64,000 nt of DNA. Source: Guillardia theta CCMP2712 (lineage: Eukaryota; Cryptophyceae; Pyrenomonadales; Geminigeraceae). Positions 39,474-52,570 of the stretch are shown one piece after another; within the stretch, counting starts at the first letter, position 1; each line of letters starts with the position of its first letter. Under the pieces are notes generated by a model that did not search any database, had not been told where the DNA came from, and saw only the letters and a program-made list of their open reading frames with translations. Both the position numbers and the translations under genes were made by a program. The stretch is from assembly GCF_000315625.1 (NCBI RefSeq), contig NW_005434665.1, forward strand, positions 493,220 to 557,219. The letters are read 5' to 3'.

Positions 39474-41646
39474 ATGATGATTGAAGACGCAAGATGTCAA
39501 TCGTTTCTAAATATCATTGCTCAAATACTGATTCATGGTTTCGACAGGTCAAAAGAGGATTGTGGTGGCTTACAGGGATTTGGACGGAGAAGAGCCTGTA
39601 ATGGAGAGACTGTGATCAATTCAATGGCAAGCATCGATTACATGCGATTGCAGTGCGCCAAGAGCGAAGTCAATCACTTTCCCATGGGATCGAATTTCCA
39701 AAGTTGTGCTATGCAGAGTTTTGTGCAGGATGTATGGGGTCAACAACAACACCTCAATGTAAAATCTTATGCAAGCAATAGCCCTTCCAAGACCTCAGAA
39801 GATTCCCATGATGTGGCAACAAAACGCGGCGCAGTAACTGGCCAGATGCTCAGGGAAAATTTTCATCTGCCTTTGCACACAGTCGCCAAGAAATTTGGCA
39901 TGTGCACAACTGCATTCAAGAAGCTCTGTCGAAGACTTGACATCCCTAAATGGCCTCATCGACAGGTATGGTTTCGCCATGTGTGACGAACTCAGCTAAC
40001 ATTTGTCTCAGCTCCGTGGCATAGACAAGAAGATTGCTGCATTGAAAACAGAGCTCACATACTCATCGGCGGCTGAAAAGAATCAGTACCTTGCCGGACT
40101 CTCTTCACTGGAAGTGCAGAAGGCACGATTGGCCCAAGGAGCTTTCCAGGCTGGTGGCAACGATGTTGAGAGTGATGACTCGGAATCGCCATCCCAGAAC
40201 TCAGGCATTGAGATCAACGCTACCCCACCACCTCACGACAACCGTAGGGAGGTTGAAGCTGAGAGCGGATCGGACGAGGCGTCTTCCCCCGACGACGATG
40301 ACAGAAAGAATCCTGCTGATTCTGAAGGTCTTTTCGTCGGCAACGTTCTTACTCTGAGAGAGCTACGAGAGAATTTTCACTTGCCTCTGAGAACAGTGGC
40401 AAAGAAGTTTGGCATGTGCACCACTGCGTTCAAGAAGTTATGTAGAAGGTACGCGATCGCCAAATGGCCACATCGTCAACTTCGAGGAATCGACAAGAAA
40501 ATCGCAGCACTCAAAGCAGAAATGAATTATTCGAGCATTGATAAGAGCTCTGCAAAAGTCAATCTTCAGAAGTTGGAAGAAGCAAAGGCGAAACTTGCAT
40601 TTTCATCTGGAAGAGATTGCTCGAGCAAAAGAAATGAAGGGGATCACTCGCCATCGGTAGAACCACAAGTTGCCAACTCTGCGAGTGGTAATGGAATGCA
40701 AGTATCAGCTCTGGTCCTTGATGAGAGGAAGGAGAACTTGATTGTCTCGGAGGATTCTTCGACCAAGAGAGTCGGAATTCAAAACCTTCTCTGCGACGAC
40801 GACGAGGCCGATGACGACGAAGCAGACAACACCAGCGACAATGCAAACAACAACGAAGGGAGTCCTGCGAACAGCGACAAGATTGCGCCCAATGTAGTCC
40901 TGACAGAAGACATCCTTCGGCAGCACTTCCACCTCCCATTGCAAGTAGTGGCGAAGAAGTTTGGGATGTGCACAACGGCGTTCAAGAAGCTCTGCAGAAG
41001 ATTTTCTATTGCAAAATGGCCGCACAGGCAACTTCGGGGAATTGACAAGCGTATTGCGGCATTGAAGGCAGAGCTGAACTATTGCACGCTAGACAAGGAC
41101 AGCGCCATGAGGAACCTCTCCCTGCTGGAGGAGGAGAAGGCGAGATTATCTCGAGTAGCTCTTGGGTGGCAAGCGTCTTCCGCCACCAAGTGCAAGACTG
41201 CAGCCAACGAAGCAGAAACAAACAGTGCTAGTGCGAAGGACGTGGTGAAGTGGCCGATTCTTCCTTCTCCCTCTGCCTTGGACCTGCTTGCCACAGTTGC
41301 CGGAGTTGGGAATGATTCAAAAGACAAGACTAGACACATGGAAGGAGCAGAAGTACGGGGAGGTGGCCTGGATTTCTCTGCTTCCCGTATGGACCTGAAG
41401 TCCTTCAGCCGAGGAGCAACTTTTCTGTCGACAAGCTCCTTTGAGACACCCCCTCTCCTGCCGATGTCGCCCTCCCTCTCACACGGCGACATGACGCCTC
41501 TGCTGACCCCGCAGCTTCTTGCCCTGGGATTCCAAGCTTCACATCCTCTGGCTAAGCCGTTGGCTGATCTCTCGTTCCCAGGAGCAAGGGATTCAAGCTT
41601 GCGACTTATTCCCACCTCCTTGCCCTGGTTGTCACACGGGCGATGA
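39474..41646 (+). CDS. Transcription factor with three RWP-RK domains
   Basis: Two exons, 39474-39965 and 40012-41646 (46-bp intron), give 708 residues. Three near-identical RWP-RK domains lie at about 123-180, 277-337 and 463-522. Each has FHLPL, VAKKFGMCTTAFKKLCRR, then KWPHRQLRGIDK, followed by a short helix (KIAALKAE) and an LEEAKAKL-type coil. The canonical RWPxRK is KWPHRQ here. The linkers are acidic or Asn-rich. RWP-RK proteins are plant and protist DNA-binding factors linked to nitrogen response (NIN/NLP) or gamete fate (RKD/MID). One copy per protein is the norm, so three is unusual. The intron splits the first domain between Gln and Leu of HRQLRG; the other two copies have no intron there. 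Confidence 0.9.
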
Positions 41647-41755
41647 GGCCAACAGTCTTTTGTATTATTTCTTAAATCAAACATGCTCAACGATCTCCCT
41701 TATGTTTCTCCATCCACTGGCCCTGCTACCTCGCCGAGTCTTCTTCACTTTCCCC

Positions 41756-44700
41756 TCACGGTGGCTTGTTGCCATAGTTTCCATACCCTGGCGGCACTCC
41801 CGGAGGTCTTCCTGCCTGCGGGCTTTGTCCTGGTCCGCTCGCGGGTCCCGGGGGCAAGGGGACTACGCGCTGGCCGGGCATCATGGGAGGCTGAGACGGC
41901 TGGGAGGGAGGCATACCATACCGAGCTTGTTGCGCCATGGGCTGAAGGGGATACGAGTCAAGTGGCAAACAAGGAGAGGAGTAGAGGAAAGTCGGACAAG
42001 TGGAGAGGAGAAGTTATACAAGAGGAGAGGAGGAGAGGAGGAGGAAAGGAGAAGAGGTCCGTAGGAGGAGCTCACCGGGAAAGTCTGAGGATACTGTTGT
42101 TGAGAGTACATAGGAGGCGGAGGAGCATTCATGCTGCGATAAGCCTGTTGAAGGTAAGGAGCCTGCTGAGCAGGGTCATGAGCCTCAGCGCCGCGGACAG
42201 GACGAGATCTACCATGGCTGGTACCCGCGGCGGGTACGCCTGAGGCGGATAAGCTGCTGGGACTACACCAGGAGGCATGGGACGAGGAGGATAAGTCGCG
42301 TACTGGGGTTGATTCCCGTAGTTGTATGGGGAGCCAGGGACAGGGCCAGGTCTTCGGATCTGCATGAGGACAAGGAGGGAATAGTTGGGGGGGGCAGGAC
42401 ACGGGCAGGTGAGAAATGGGGGATGGTGAGGAGGAGGAAGAGGAGGGGGAGAAACGCAGGCTCGAGCATCAGCTCCTTGAGGATCGTACAAAGGGCTCAC
42501 CTGGTATCCTGGTTGAGCATAGTAGGGCTGGTTACTGCCCGAGTATGCTCCAGGCACTGGGGAAGCAGACTGCTGTGACGGGAAGCCTGCTCCCGGTGCT
42601 CCTGCTCCCCCAAGCGGATAGTTGGGCGCGTTTGAACCGAGGACTTCCGCCTAGTGATGTCGAGGTCGTCAGTCCATGAAGGAGCTGAGAGGGAGGAGGA
42701 CGGGGAAGGGACGAGATACGAGGTACCTGATACTCCGTCCCGATCGCCGAGACCGCCTCAGGCTCTTCGAAGCTATCCGACAGGTACTTGGTGACGGGGT
42801 AGTACCCATCCACCTGCTTGCTCTTGAGTGCTGCAGAGGGAGGGAGGCAGAGGAAGTGCCCACATGCACATCCGGGTCGGTGTCCAAGAGGGGGGTGTAG
42901 TCTAGATCGGGGAGGTTTGCTTCCACCAGCTGATCGATGTACGAGGAGCTCTCTTCCTCCCTTCACCGTGGCAGTCAAGCGGCGGAGGATGAGGAGCGCA
43001 GTAGGCGCACCTCTGGTCCTGCTGCATTCCCTCTTCCTGGGCCTTGTCTGCTTCCCCTTCCTCCGAGCCCTGCCTTCAGCCATCATCACATCCATCTGGA
43101 CAAGGTCTGTTCAGGACCTCTTCAGATGCCTTAGAAGCCTGCTGTTGGAGCAGAATCGCACAGAAAACAAAGTTTAGAACGAGGGGCCAGAGGTCAAAAG
43201 AGCGCTTCTCACCTCTCCTTTGCTGATCTCCAAGCTTGAAGATTCTTCCTTCTGCTGCTCGGAAGCTCAGGAGAGGAAAGGAGGAGTTGCACCAGACTTA
43301 CATTGGCCTTACGACTCTGAAACAATCTCTTGGAGAATGACGTCATCTCCTGGAGAGCTTCAGGGTCTACATGCCCAAGTTTCGTTCGATTGGCGGCATC
43401 AAGGTCGATAGGACCGGCTGCATCCAGTTCCCTCCTTCGAGGTAAATTCCGCATCCTCTGACTCAACTCGTTCTCCATCTTCTCTTCCTCATTCATCTCC
43501 TCGTCGTCATCGTCGTCATCTATCTCTTCCTCCGAAGCTTGTACGTCACTAATGTTATGAAAAATGTATGTCACTAATGGTATGAAAAAATCAAATTAAA
43601 CAAGTACTCGGAGTCTTCCAAGTATTTCTCGAGATGTAGAGGGATCTGGCGTTTTCGTAAGACACGAAAGGAGGGAGGAGGGAGGAGGGAGGAGGGAGGA
43701 GGGAGGAGGGAGGAGGGAGGAGGGAGGAGGGAGGAGGGAGGAGGGAGGGATGCTGATGCGGAGAGAGGGGCACAGACGCTGGAATTGAGGGACAGGGGAG
43801 GCATCGCAAGCAGCACGGTGAGAGTTGAGACGTGAAGGGATCTGTTCAGGACCTCTCGGACGACACTATCGAAATCCGGAATCAGCTCGCTCATCGCCTG
43901 TTGGGGTTGGGGGACGAGGGGAGTCAGGTGTAGCACAAGGGGCAGCCGATGGTCACGTGCAGGATGTCGATATCCATGAGGGTGAAATTCAAGCTACGAA
44001 ACAACTGAGAGGCAAGCACGAAGCACGTCAGCAGGTCTGTCGTCCTACTTCACCCCACCTCCCCCACCGCCCCTCCTTCTCCCTCTGCCGCCTCCACCAC
44101 CACAACCACCCCCACAGAGGCTCGGGCCCCTCCATCCGTACCTTCTTCACGCTCTGCCGCCTGTACTTTGGATCCATCTCGGCCTGACAGTAGGAAAACT
44201 CAGACACTGGCAGAAAGCGCATGAGGAGAGGGGAACTTCTCCTTCCACCTTCACACTTCCTCATTCCGAAGTTCCTCCTCCTCTTACTGCCTTTTCCATT
44301 TACCTACCTCCTCCTGCTCATCTCTGCCGATCTTCCTCTTCATCTCAACCGCTCCCCCTCCTCCTCTTGACTCGTCCTCTCACCTTCTCCTCCTCCTCTG
44401 CTTCCAGTCGGAGGTACGCCCAGTCCGTGATGCTGTCGACCAGCTGGTAGGTGAAGACATCCGCGAGGAACCCCGCAAACTTGAGCGTGTACCGATCAGC
44501 ACAGCGGCATCCATAGCGGCGCAGGACTTCCTTGACGAACCTGACGGACAGGATGTTTTTGTATGGCCCCATGGAGTGAAACAAATGCATCCACTCGTCG
44601 CTCTCCCTGACGAAGCTCCGCAGCGGCTCGTCCTCCTGGGTCACTGGCACGTAGTAGGGGTTCTGCTCCCTCGTGCAGTTGGTCAGGTTGTATTGCACGT

Positions 44701-44905
44701 CCGACGAGTCTGCGCTGGAGGACAGCTCCATCCTCCTCTTCGCCTTCAGGCTTGTCCTCCTGAAGTAGTCTGCTGTGGTGAAGGACAAGTTTGCGTTCTC
44801 TGGGTCCTCGCTGTCGGAGAGCACAAGCCCCTGGCCCGAGATCGTGACGGTTAGCCACAACAGTGTCAACACGACCAGTCCTCGTGCAGGAGTCATCGTC
44901 TTCAA
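41756..44905 (-). CDS. Unknown secretory-pathway protein with Pro/Gln/Tyr-rich tail (15 exons)
   Basis: All exons join in phase: 44905-44384, 44198-44142, 44004-43957, 43897-43832, 43645-43608, 43548-43302, 43254-43213, 43141-43118, 43073-43011, 42950-42870, 42822-42727, 42650-42501, 42359-42225, 42183-42076 and 41941-41756, giving 620 residues. A signal peptide (ARGLVVLTLLWLTVTISG) opens it. A Cys-containing helical region (to about 231, with MSELIPDFDSVVREVL) is followed by a very acidic stretch (about 250-270) and a charged middle. The tail (about 428-620) is rich in P, Q, G and Y, with repeated YPPQ/PPR words. The exon-rich structure argues it is real; no family was recognised. A membrane helix is not evident after the signal, so it may be secreted or luminal. 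Small exons (24-66 bp) leave some boundaries open. Confidence 0.7.
43675..43748. repeat. Heptanucleotide GGAGGAG-type tract
   Basis: About ten copies in intron 4 of the 15-exon gene. The unit is the same as at 26300-26392. Confidence 0.9.
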
Positions 44906-46912
44906 CGTCTAGCAAGCTCAGGGCGAGGGAATCGCACGCGTCCCATCACTGACGTACACGGGATGCAAGAACGCGTCGAAGCAACTTGCCATCGAGAGCA
45001 GGATGCAGCTGGTGGGACAAAAGAACTCAAGGAGAGAGGGAGGGCGAGAGGCGAGAAGAGGGTGAAGAGGAGGAGGAGGCGAAGCACGCCAGCTCCCAAC
45101 GACTAGCGGAGAAAACCATCACCCGCCGCATCGCTCGATGAACCACATCCCCGCTCAGACTCCATGTCGGTGCCCCATCCCCACATCCCCGCTCATTTCG
45201 GTGACCCTACCCCCCAGGCTACCCTCGGGCTAGCCAACATTTGACTTTGAGGGTCGAATTGGTGGCCAGAGGGTCCTCTTCAGGCCAATGCCAGCTCCTC
45301 CTAGGGTGGGGTGGTATTTTGACCATTCACAGACCCCTCCTCTTTCCTCGATCCATGGACGGGTACACGGGAAAATGTACCAATTGCAGGGGTCAGGTTT
45401 CCACTGCCCCTGCCAGGCCAAGGGGGTCCGAATAGTCGGATTTTATGATTGGGGGTGGGGTCATTTGTTCAGAGGTAAGGGTGGTCATGTACCCCTACCT
45501 ACTTCATTACAGGAAAAATCAGGGATGAAAGGGAGTTGTAGGTACCTACCCCATCTCTCAGGTTCCAGTATGGTAAATGTCAACCCTCCCCACATCCCTA
45601 CCCCTCCCTAGCATCTCGTAAACTACCCACCCTCCCAAGACTTTAGCTAATAAAACCCTTTGACCGAGCGTACCACCCCTCCCTCTATTTCATTAAACCC
45701 CTGGGTCTTCTAACCCACCCCCTCAGGTTTACATTCTGAAGGTACCAATTGCTCCCATTGCCGAAACTACCCAGGCAGAGACTACCCCCACCACACATCA
45801 TGGAAGCATAACCCCATCAAATACAGATAAATAACCGGGTGTACAAAAAGAAATTTATCTACCTACCCTATTATTTAACAGCAAGATTCCGAGTAGACCC
45901 CTACCACTTTTTCGCACCCCCCATATTCCAACTTTGACTACCCACATGCACCTGATGCTCGACCCCTACATCTAACGACCCCATCACTGTATTAAGTAAA
46001 CTTCCTCCTTCCTCCCCGTCTGGCACTACCCCTACCCCTACCCCTACCCAATCAACTCCGATCACATTCCATCACTACACCCGTCGTTTGTAGGGTGTCT
46101 ACCCACCCATCCTCGATCATCTCCACCCCTACCCCCACGAATCCGATTTCCTTGGAGATCCGCCAGCGCCATGGCAGATTTCAGCGCTGTCGCACTCACT
46201 CACACTCGTATGCCGACATCGCATGCACATCTGAGCGCTTATCAATCCTCCACATCCTCTGAAATGTCTCATGCTGCTGCAGTCCTGTTAGGTTTCAATA
46301 CCATGTCACCTTATGACATGGTTTTTTGAGTTGCCCTTTGGCTGACCAGTGGTGCGGGTGATGAATGTTGTTGTGGATTATGGTGTCGGGCCGCCTCTTG
46401 CTGCGTTTCATTCGAAAATTCATGTCCTGAGAGATACTTTTCTCTAGTCTTGTATGGATCGAAGGCCCTGTGAACAAGTAGCAAGAACTGAACGCAAGCG
46501 CCATTTTTACCGTGTATTGAAGCTTGTATAGCTAGTATTGCTGGGGCTCGCTCCAATCGTTTGTTTGTTGATGTATTATGCCACTCCGGACATATTCTAA
46601 CGATTCATGATGAACCGTGATGACCATCCCATTCTTGAACTCATTCTTTTTTTGAGACTCAAAGTGCAACTTCTTCGCATAGTCTGACGGTCACTTTGTT
46701 TTGCTACGCAGAGTCAGATGCTCGTATGCCAGTGAGGACATACAGCCAGCTCTCTTCTGGGGATTATACCTGGAAGTTTGTCCATGCTTAGTCCCCAGGT
46801 AGAAAGAGCAGTCGCAGATACTGAAGACATCATCCGAAGGTCAGTCCGACGGCTGGACGAGTGGGGGATGGTGAATTTCTTAGCAGGTTTGACCAGGCTA
46901 TCTTAGAGGCTG
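44906..46912. other. Intergenic with C-rich tract and (CCCCTA)n
   Basis: Lies between divergent genes. About 45130-46145 is strongly C-rich on the + strand and includes a short (TACCCC)4 run at 46027-46050. The part at 46150-46900 is ordinary. A possible extra upstream exon of the PIP kinase gene (about 46799-46840) was not confirmed. Confidence 0.6.
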
Positions 46913-49572
46913 ATGAGTCTTCAGAGGCATCTACAGCCATACAGACATCGTCAAGGTGATCTCACGTGCCCATGCATGTTGCTGTTGAGGTCGCCTGACC
47001 CCTTCCTGCACAGCAAGGTGTGCACCAAGAGCCCTGGTGACGTTCCTCTCGACACAGACGACCTAATCAAGAAATTTGATGCTGCCATTGCTGAGACACT
47101 TGCTGATCTAGAAACATCTTTTGATAACTCGGAGACCGCTGGAGTGGCGTCCTTGAAGAAGATCCCAGCAGCGCCTGGGGAGGAGGGTTCACTTTTTCAG
47201 CACGGGTCCAACAGTAACAACAGATCTACTCGTTCACAAGCGCAAGGCACGAACATGAATGTACCCACCTCACGCACAGCACCGGATGTAAGTGATGCTG
47301 AAATACGTAACCTGCCAGAAGCTCCGAGCGATGTAGAGATCAAAATGGCCATGTCCACTCCACCGGCCCTTGAGACAGTGGCATCGGCAGACTTGGAAGC
47401 TGCTGTTCCTACCGAAAATGCCAAAAGAAACAGCATTAACTCGCAGACCATGAAGGCCAATTCTCTGGCTTCCATGGCTCCTATACATGAAGGCGAGATA
47501 CTAGATGACAATGCTGAAGCCATGTCGCCTTTCGATACACAAAAGCTGTCAGAAATACGTACAGAATTTTCAGGTACAACTCCCTTGAAGAGGGTGGGAA
47601 CGTGGATCGAAAAGCATAGAACCGGAAAAAAAGGGAGATCGACAATGGGAAATATTGTCACGAAAGAGAGCCAGAGTTGGAATTTCGTATCTGCTCTGAC
47701 GTCTGGTATCAAGAGTACTATTCGCCGCGAAACAATGGATGGACATCAATGTGGCGATGATTTGCATCCGATCGACTTTCATGAGTGCTTCAAGAGCTCG
47801 ACGGTGACTCCCGAGAAGGGACTGTACAAATTCAAAGATTATGCGCCCAAGGTGTTTCGGAATCTGAGATACTTCTTTGGAGTGGACGATAAAGCATATC
47901 TCCAATCAATAGGGCAAGACGGATTGCATGAAATCAGTACTGCAGAGACTGGAAGCAAGAGCGGCCAAAAGTTTTTGATATCAGCCGATGGTCGCTACTT
48001 CATGAAGACCATCACAAAGAGCGAGTGCAAATTCTTCAGAAAGGTGTCGTGATGTCCCTTCTTTGCTTGGAAGAAGTGAATTTTTTCGTAACAAATTGAC
48101 AGATTTTACCTCAATACTATAATCATATGAAGGTACATCAATTTTATTACTTGATGTATCTCAACAAGTTACAATGTCTCGCAGAATAGCCGAAATACAC
48201 TTCTATGTCGTTTCTTCGGGTTGCATCGAATCAAAGTGAGACAACAAACCTTTTTCTTCTTTTTGATTTGATAGAATATGTGGTCAGCCGGGCAAATTGC
48301 ACCTACTGGTCATGTGCAATATCTTTGATACTGAACGGGTAGTACATGATCGATATGATCTCAAGGTCCTTGCTGGGTCTTTTTGGCGATCCGAGGTTTT
48401 TGATCCTCGTTTCGAACCAGGGATCAACGGTAGGTAGGCAAGTGTCAGAGGCCGAGAAGAAGAATCCCACGGTCATTCTAAAGGACTTGGACTTCATCAA
48501 AGCAAATGGTTCTCTCGAGGTGGAAGCGAGGAGATGTTCACGTCTCACCCTGTGCTTCACCAGGGAAAATTGTGGTCGGGGCGGACAGAAGGCAACAGAT
48601 GATGACTCAGGTTGGCGACAGTGGGACTCGAAGTCTCGTGACGTACATCTCCAGGTCCAGGCCGACTGCAACTTCTTGCAATCCATAGGCGTGATGGATT
48701 ACTCGCTCCTCCTCGGTGAGGCTCGTTGCTGTCTTGATGAATTCTCTGAAAGACGGCACAGGTATACATTGGCGCGAGAAGGCGGTGGACACGAAAGAGG
48801 TCTGCAGAACTCTCCTCTTTGGAAGAGCTCCTCTTTCTTTTTGCTGAGGCTTCTTGTAAGGGGGGAAGTGATCATCGAGCCTCGCCGAAGTTTAGAACGG
48901 TCTGTCGTCACAAGCAGTTTGGCCTTGTTGCTCACAATCGCACTATTCCAGACCGATCTGCTGCGTCGTACTGGCTCGCTGCTTCAGGTGAGGATGGGTT
49001 GGCGGGGGTTGCAAGAGTAATGCTGGTGCAGGTCAAGCGGGAGAAAACTCATACTTCTATATTCCAAGAGGTTTTGAGAGCTCAACTCCTCCCTTCCACT
49101 CATTTTAAAGTCGCTTATTGCAGGATGATGGTGGATGGTGCTCCTTTCAAACCAACAAGGATGGACCAGTGTCCGGCAACCAGGCAAAATTCCATTCCCT
49201 GCAATCCCCACTTTCATTTTCATTTCCTCAGTCACTTGATTGTAGAGCCCTTAACTTTCTCAACCTACCTCCCTCCTCCCACCTTGAGTTCTAACAACAT
49301 GTTCTCAGATCTATTTCATGGGAATTATCGACTATCTGCAGGTGAAATGCAATTGACTCAATCGCACATATGCTGATCATTGTCAAAACGCAGTATTACA
49401 ACTCCCGGAAGCGAGCAGAGACTTTCGTCAAGTCGTTTCAGTACAACTACAAAGAGATTTCAGCTGTTGGGCCACAGGTGAGGCAGCATGTGCTGCTTGA
49501 GATCAGTTAAAGATTCTCGCGCAGCTTTATGCTTCTCGATTTTGCGATTTCATTTCAAGCATTGTCGAATGA
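46913..49572 (+). CDS. Phosphatidylinositol-phosphate kinase (PIP5K/PIP4K family)
   Basis: Exons in phase: 46913-48043, 48103-48132, 48185-48235, 48288-48365, 48421-48508, 48564-48610, 48655-48715, 48762-48799, 48861-49016, 49124-49168, 49309-49341, 49394-49477 and 49525-49572, giving 629 residues. The N-terminal 275 residues are low-complexity. The kinase core then shows FKDYAPKVFRNLR, FLISADGRYFMKTI, NTLLCRFFGLHRIK, RYDLKGSTVGR, VILKDLDF, VMDYSLLLGIHW, IYFMGIIDYLQ, and YASRFCDFI. Motifs for ATP binding, the DLKGS loop, catalytic MDYSLL and the IID metal site are all kept, so it is probably active. It makes PI(4,5)P2 or a related lipid at membranes. It is shorter than plant MORN-PIP5Ks and has no MORN repeats. 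The N-terminal start and the end of exon 10 are tentative. Confidence 0.88.
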
Positions 49573-49852
49573 CGATGGCGGTTTGATCTCAGATCGTCGC
49601 ATTTGTACATACGCGAGCTCGGGGTTTCGCGTTGAATCCCTTCGTTTGATTTCTTAGCATGGCCAGCCCCGAGTAACTTATCACACTAAATGACGAACTT
49701 GGCATGTCCAAGCTGCGACAGGAAGAGCTAAGAGTTTATTCACGAAATTGACGTGCAGTCGACGAGATTGTTAGGCTTACAGATGGAAGGCAGCAATGAG
49801 TTGCTGCCAACCGCGAAATTAAGAGGGCGTGTGGGAATGGGGTTGAGGTTCT

Positions 49853-50222
49853 CTACATCATCCAGCCTTTTGATCCCCTGCTGGCAAGCTGCGGTGAACA
49901 AGAAAATCTCAGAAACTGGCAAGACTCAGCTTCCTACTTGCCTTCAGTTTCACATCATCACTGTCCTCTCCTGCCTTGAAGACGTTGGACTCTGGTTTCG
50001 CTCCAAGGTTCCTCCATTGAATCCTGTCTTCGGGGTGTGCCTTTTGAACAGACGCTGCTTTCCTCTTGACACGAGCAGCAGCTTTCTCCTTCTTCTGTTC
50101 CAGACCCTCTAGCCGCAAGGTGTACAACTCTCGCTCTTCCTCCTTCATCGCTTCTCTCCCTAATTCCTGCTTTCGCTCTGCCAGTGACTCTGCGCCCTTG
50201 TTGTGAAAGTGCGAGTATGAAG
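49853..50222 (-). CDS. Small charged coiled-coil protein (5' incomplete)
   Basis: Two exons, 50222-49942 and 49888-49853, give 105 residues. The sequence is rich in E, K, R and A (EAMKEEERELYTLRLEGLEQ), then KAHPEDRIQWRNLGAK. The intron appears to be GC-AG (gcaagt). A good acceptor (tttcctgcag) precedes 50222, so a first exon with the ATG lies upstream and was not found. No family is recognised. The basic, helical nature would suit an RNA-associated or nucleolar protein, but this is a guess. Confidence 0.5.
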
Positions 50223-52570
50223 CTGCAGGAAAGGATTCAAATTGTGTGCAAATCAAGTCTTTCTCATCATTCGGTGTGGCGGAAAAGTAGTTGGGTGTAT
50301 TTCATCATTGCAGAGGTTTTGATAGCAGACCCCAAACGTGAGCGTGCTACAGAGAATGTACAACGACGCAGAACTCAAAAACAAGCGTGGAAACATAGGA
50401 GGGCGAGGGAGGCAAGGGGGGGAGGTGAGTTACGACTAAGTGGGCAGCAGAGAAAAGGGAGGAGGGGGCATGAAGCTACTCTGATGTCATAACAATGTGG
50501 GGAGTAAGGCTATAGCAACATAGAATAACTACACAGAGCTACAATGTAAAGAAGAAGAAAGACACTTGCAGGACCAACACGAACAGACATCAAGCAGGCA
50601 CAGCAAAATAAACCCCATCCTCTTGTTCACCTATTGCTAACATGATCGTCATCATCGCCATCGTCGCTGCCCCCGCTACCGCCCTTGACCCTGCCATGGT
50701 AGTATTTCCGGCTGTGTAACCGACTTCGAATGACGGTTACTTTGAATTGTTTGTGAGTATCCGTCCCAAGTATCCGCAAGTATCCGTGAAGATCCGATAG
50801 CCAACTTTACAATGACAGCCCTTGAACATGGACCCCCTAAAATGGCTGAAATCACCCCCACCTTTTTCCTGTACATAATATGACCTCGCTGGATCCGACG
50901 GATCGTCAGATGGAACGCGGGTGGGTCATTGTCGTTTGTGGAACGGGGTGGGGGTACCGCCCGTTAGCAACGGTTGAGAACTCAGTGGGGTGGTATTTAA
51001 AACTCAGAGTGATACCATTCAATTTTATCTTACTACTGAATTTTCAACTTCGGTACAACTTGTGTAGCAGAGGTGCAGGGATATGTCATAAATGAGGTAC
51101 GGATTAGGCACCAAAATTCTATATTAATCTTTAGCTTATTCAATTTAATAATAAATATAAGCTGGAGTTTATAGCAGAACTGGACAAGTATGTACCTATT
51201 TTGTAAGAAAAGACAAACATATAAAGTTGTAGGGGCAAAAGGTCCCCTAACATTCACCCCTACCCCAATCCTCCGACTGAAAACGAGATACACTTTTAAA
51301 CGTAGGGGGTGGTATAATTCTGTGGGGGAGGGGTGAAACAAAGGGGTAGGTACCAGACAGCGTGAGATGAAAATTGGAGGGTTCCAAGGTTAAAAATTAC
51401 GGAGGATGGAGGATATAAATGGAGTCATGAGTCGAAGGGGGTGGGTGGCATAGAAATAGAGGGTGGTAGTCGGGGTAGGGTTTCCTGGGAGGGTCCTTCG
51501 ATTTGAATTTCTGATTAAATATTATTTTAAGAACTGATTTTGATGTAGGTGGGGTGGGTGTGGTACCAGGGGTCCCATAGATTGGGTTAGGGGCAAGGGG
51601 TGTTGGATAGGGTAGTTAATAAAAATCGAAGGAGAAAAAGTCAAGTTATTGCGGCAAGGGAGGGGTACTGGTGCTGTGTGGGCTTTTCGTTGAAATGGGT
51701 GGGTATAATGGGGGAGGGTGACAAAAATGGAATCGAAGGGGTGCAATTCCGGTGCAAGAAGGGGGTGGTCAATGAAAGAAAGGAACAGATAGGGGTGGGG
51801 TGTGAAGTTTCTTGTTGAAGGAGGGGGGTGGGGTGCTACTTGGGACGAGCGGTTTGATAATGCAGCAGTGGCAGCGGATTGTCGACTAGGAGAGGAGAAA
51901 GGGAGATGTATCGTTGTGAGGAAGGCGAAATGTCATGTTACAACAGATCAAGATAAAAGATGAGAGATGTGAGGAAAAATATATCATGTGGCTGAGTAGG
52001 ATTTGGTTGGGGTGGGAAGTTGAAGTCGGTTGCGATTTTCCTTGACTCTGGCTTTGGAGGCGATGGTATAGTTTGAAGCTCAGAGATTAAGTATGCGTGA
52101 TAGAATTTCCACTTCAATATGATAAAATTTGCACTTCAATATTTGTCTCTGTATCTTGATCATGATGAAGGTAGAACAGTGATGGTGTGATTTGGTGTCG
52201 AGACTGAAACTTTCTACTTCCGATTGCTGTTCGTCTGAATGTTTGATTTCAGAAAATTTATTTCAAGAATTTCCAACGCAAAGCCTCTCAGATTGGCCTA
52301 CGCAAACCATTTTGTATTTGGACAGGTAGCCGCAAACAAGCTTCAAACACCATATGCGGTCAATTGCCTCTACTGGTTTGTAGGTGGTTCAAAGCAGTCG
52401 TTGATTTCATATGTTACGCAGCTTGCATACTGCCTGACTTGTCAAAATTTTGCTTGGCAGTTCTTCGTGGCTATAGGTCCCCAAACCCTCGAGCTCATCC
52501 CACGTACTGGTACGTCCGGTCCTGGTTCTTGTACATGGTGGGTTCAACAAAAGTCTCGCCAACACAGGAC
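50223..52570. other. Intergenic with G-rich strand-skewed tract
   Basis: Lies between divergent genes. About 51230-51840 is rich in GGGGTGGG on the + strand, the mirror image of the C-rich tracts elsewhere. AT-rich stretches occur at 51000-51200 and 52090-52150. Upstream exons of the flippase gene may lie at 52240-52530. Confidence 0.55.

Noticed and set aside
44384..44905. Possible TAF10-like histone fold in the first exon of the 15-exon gene
   Set aside because: Only a loose helical resemblance, and the protein starts with a signal peptide, which does not fit a nuclear TAF.
46295..46556. Small minus-strand frames upstream of the PIP kinase gene
   Set aside because: No domain, no good splice context, and ordinary intergenic composition.
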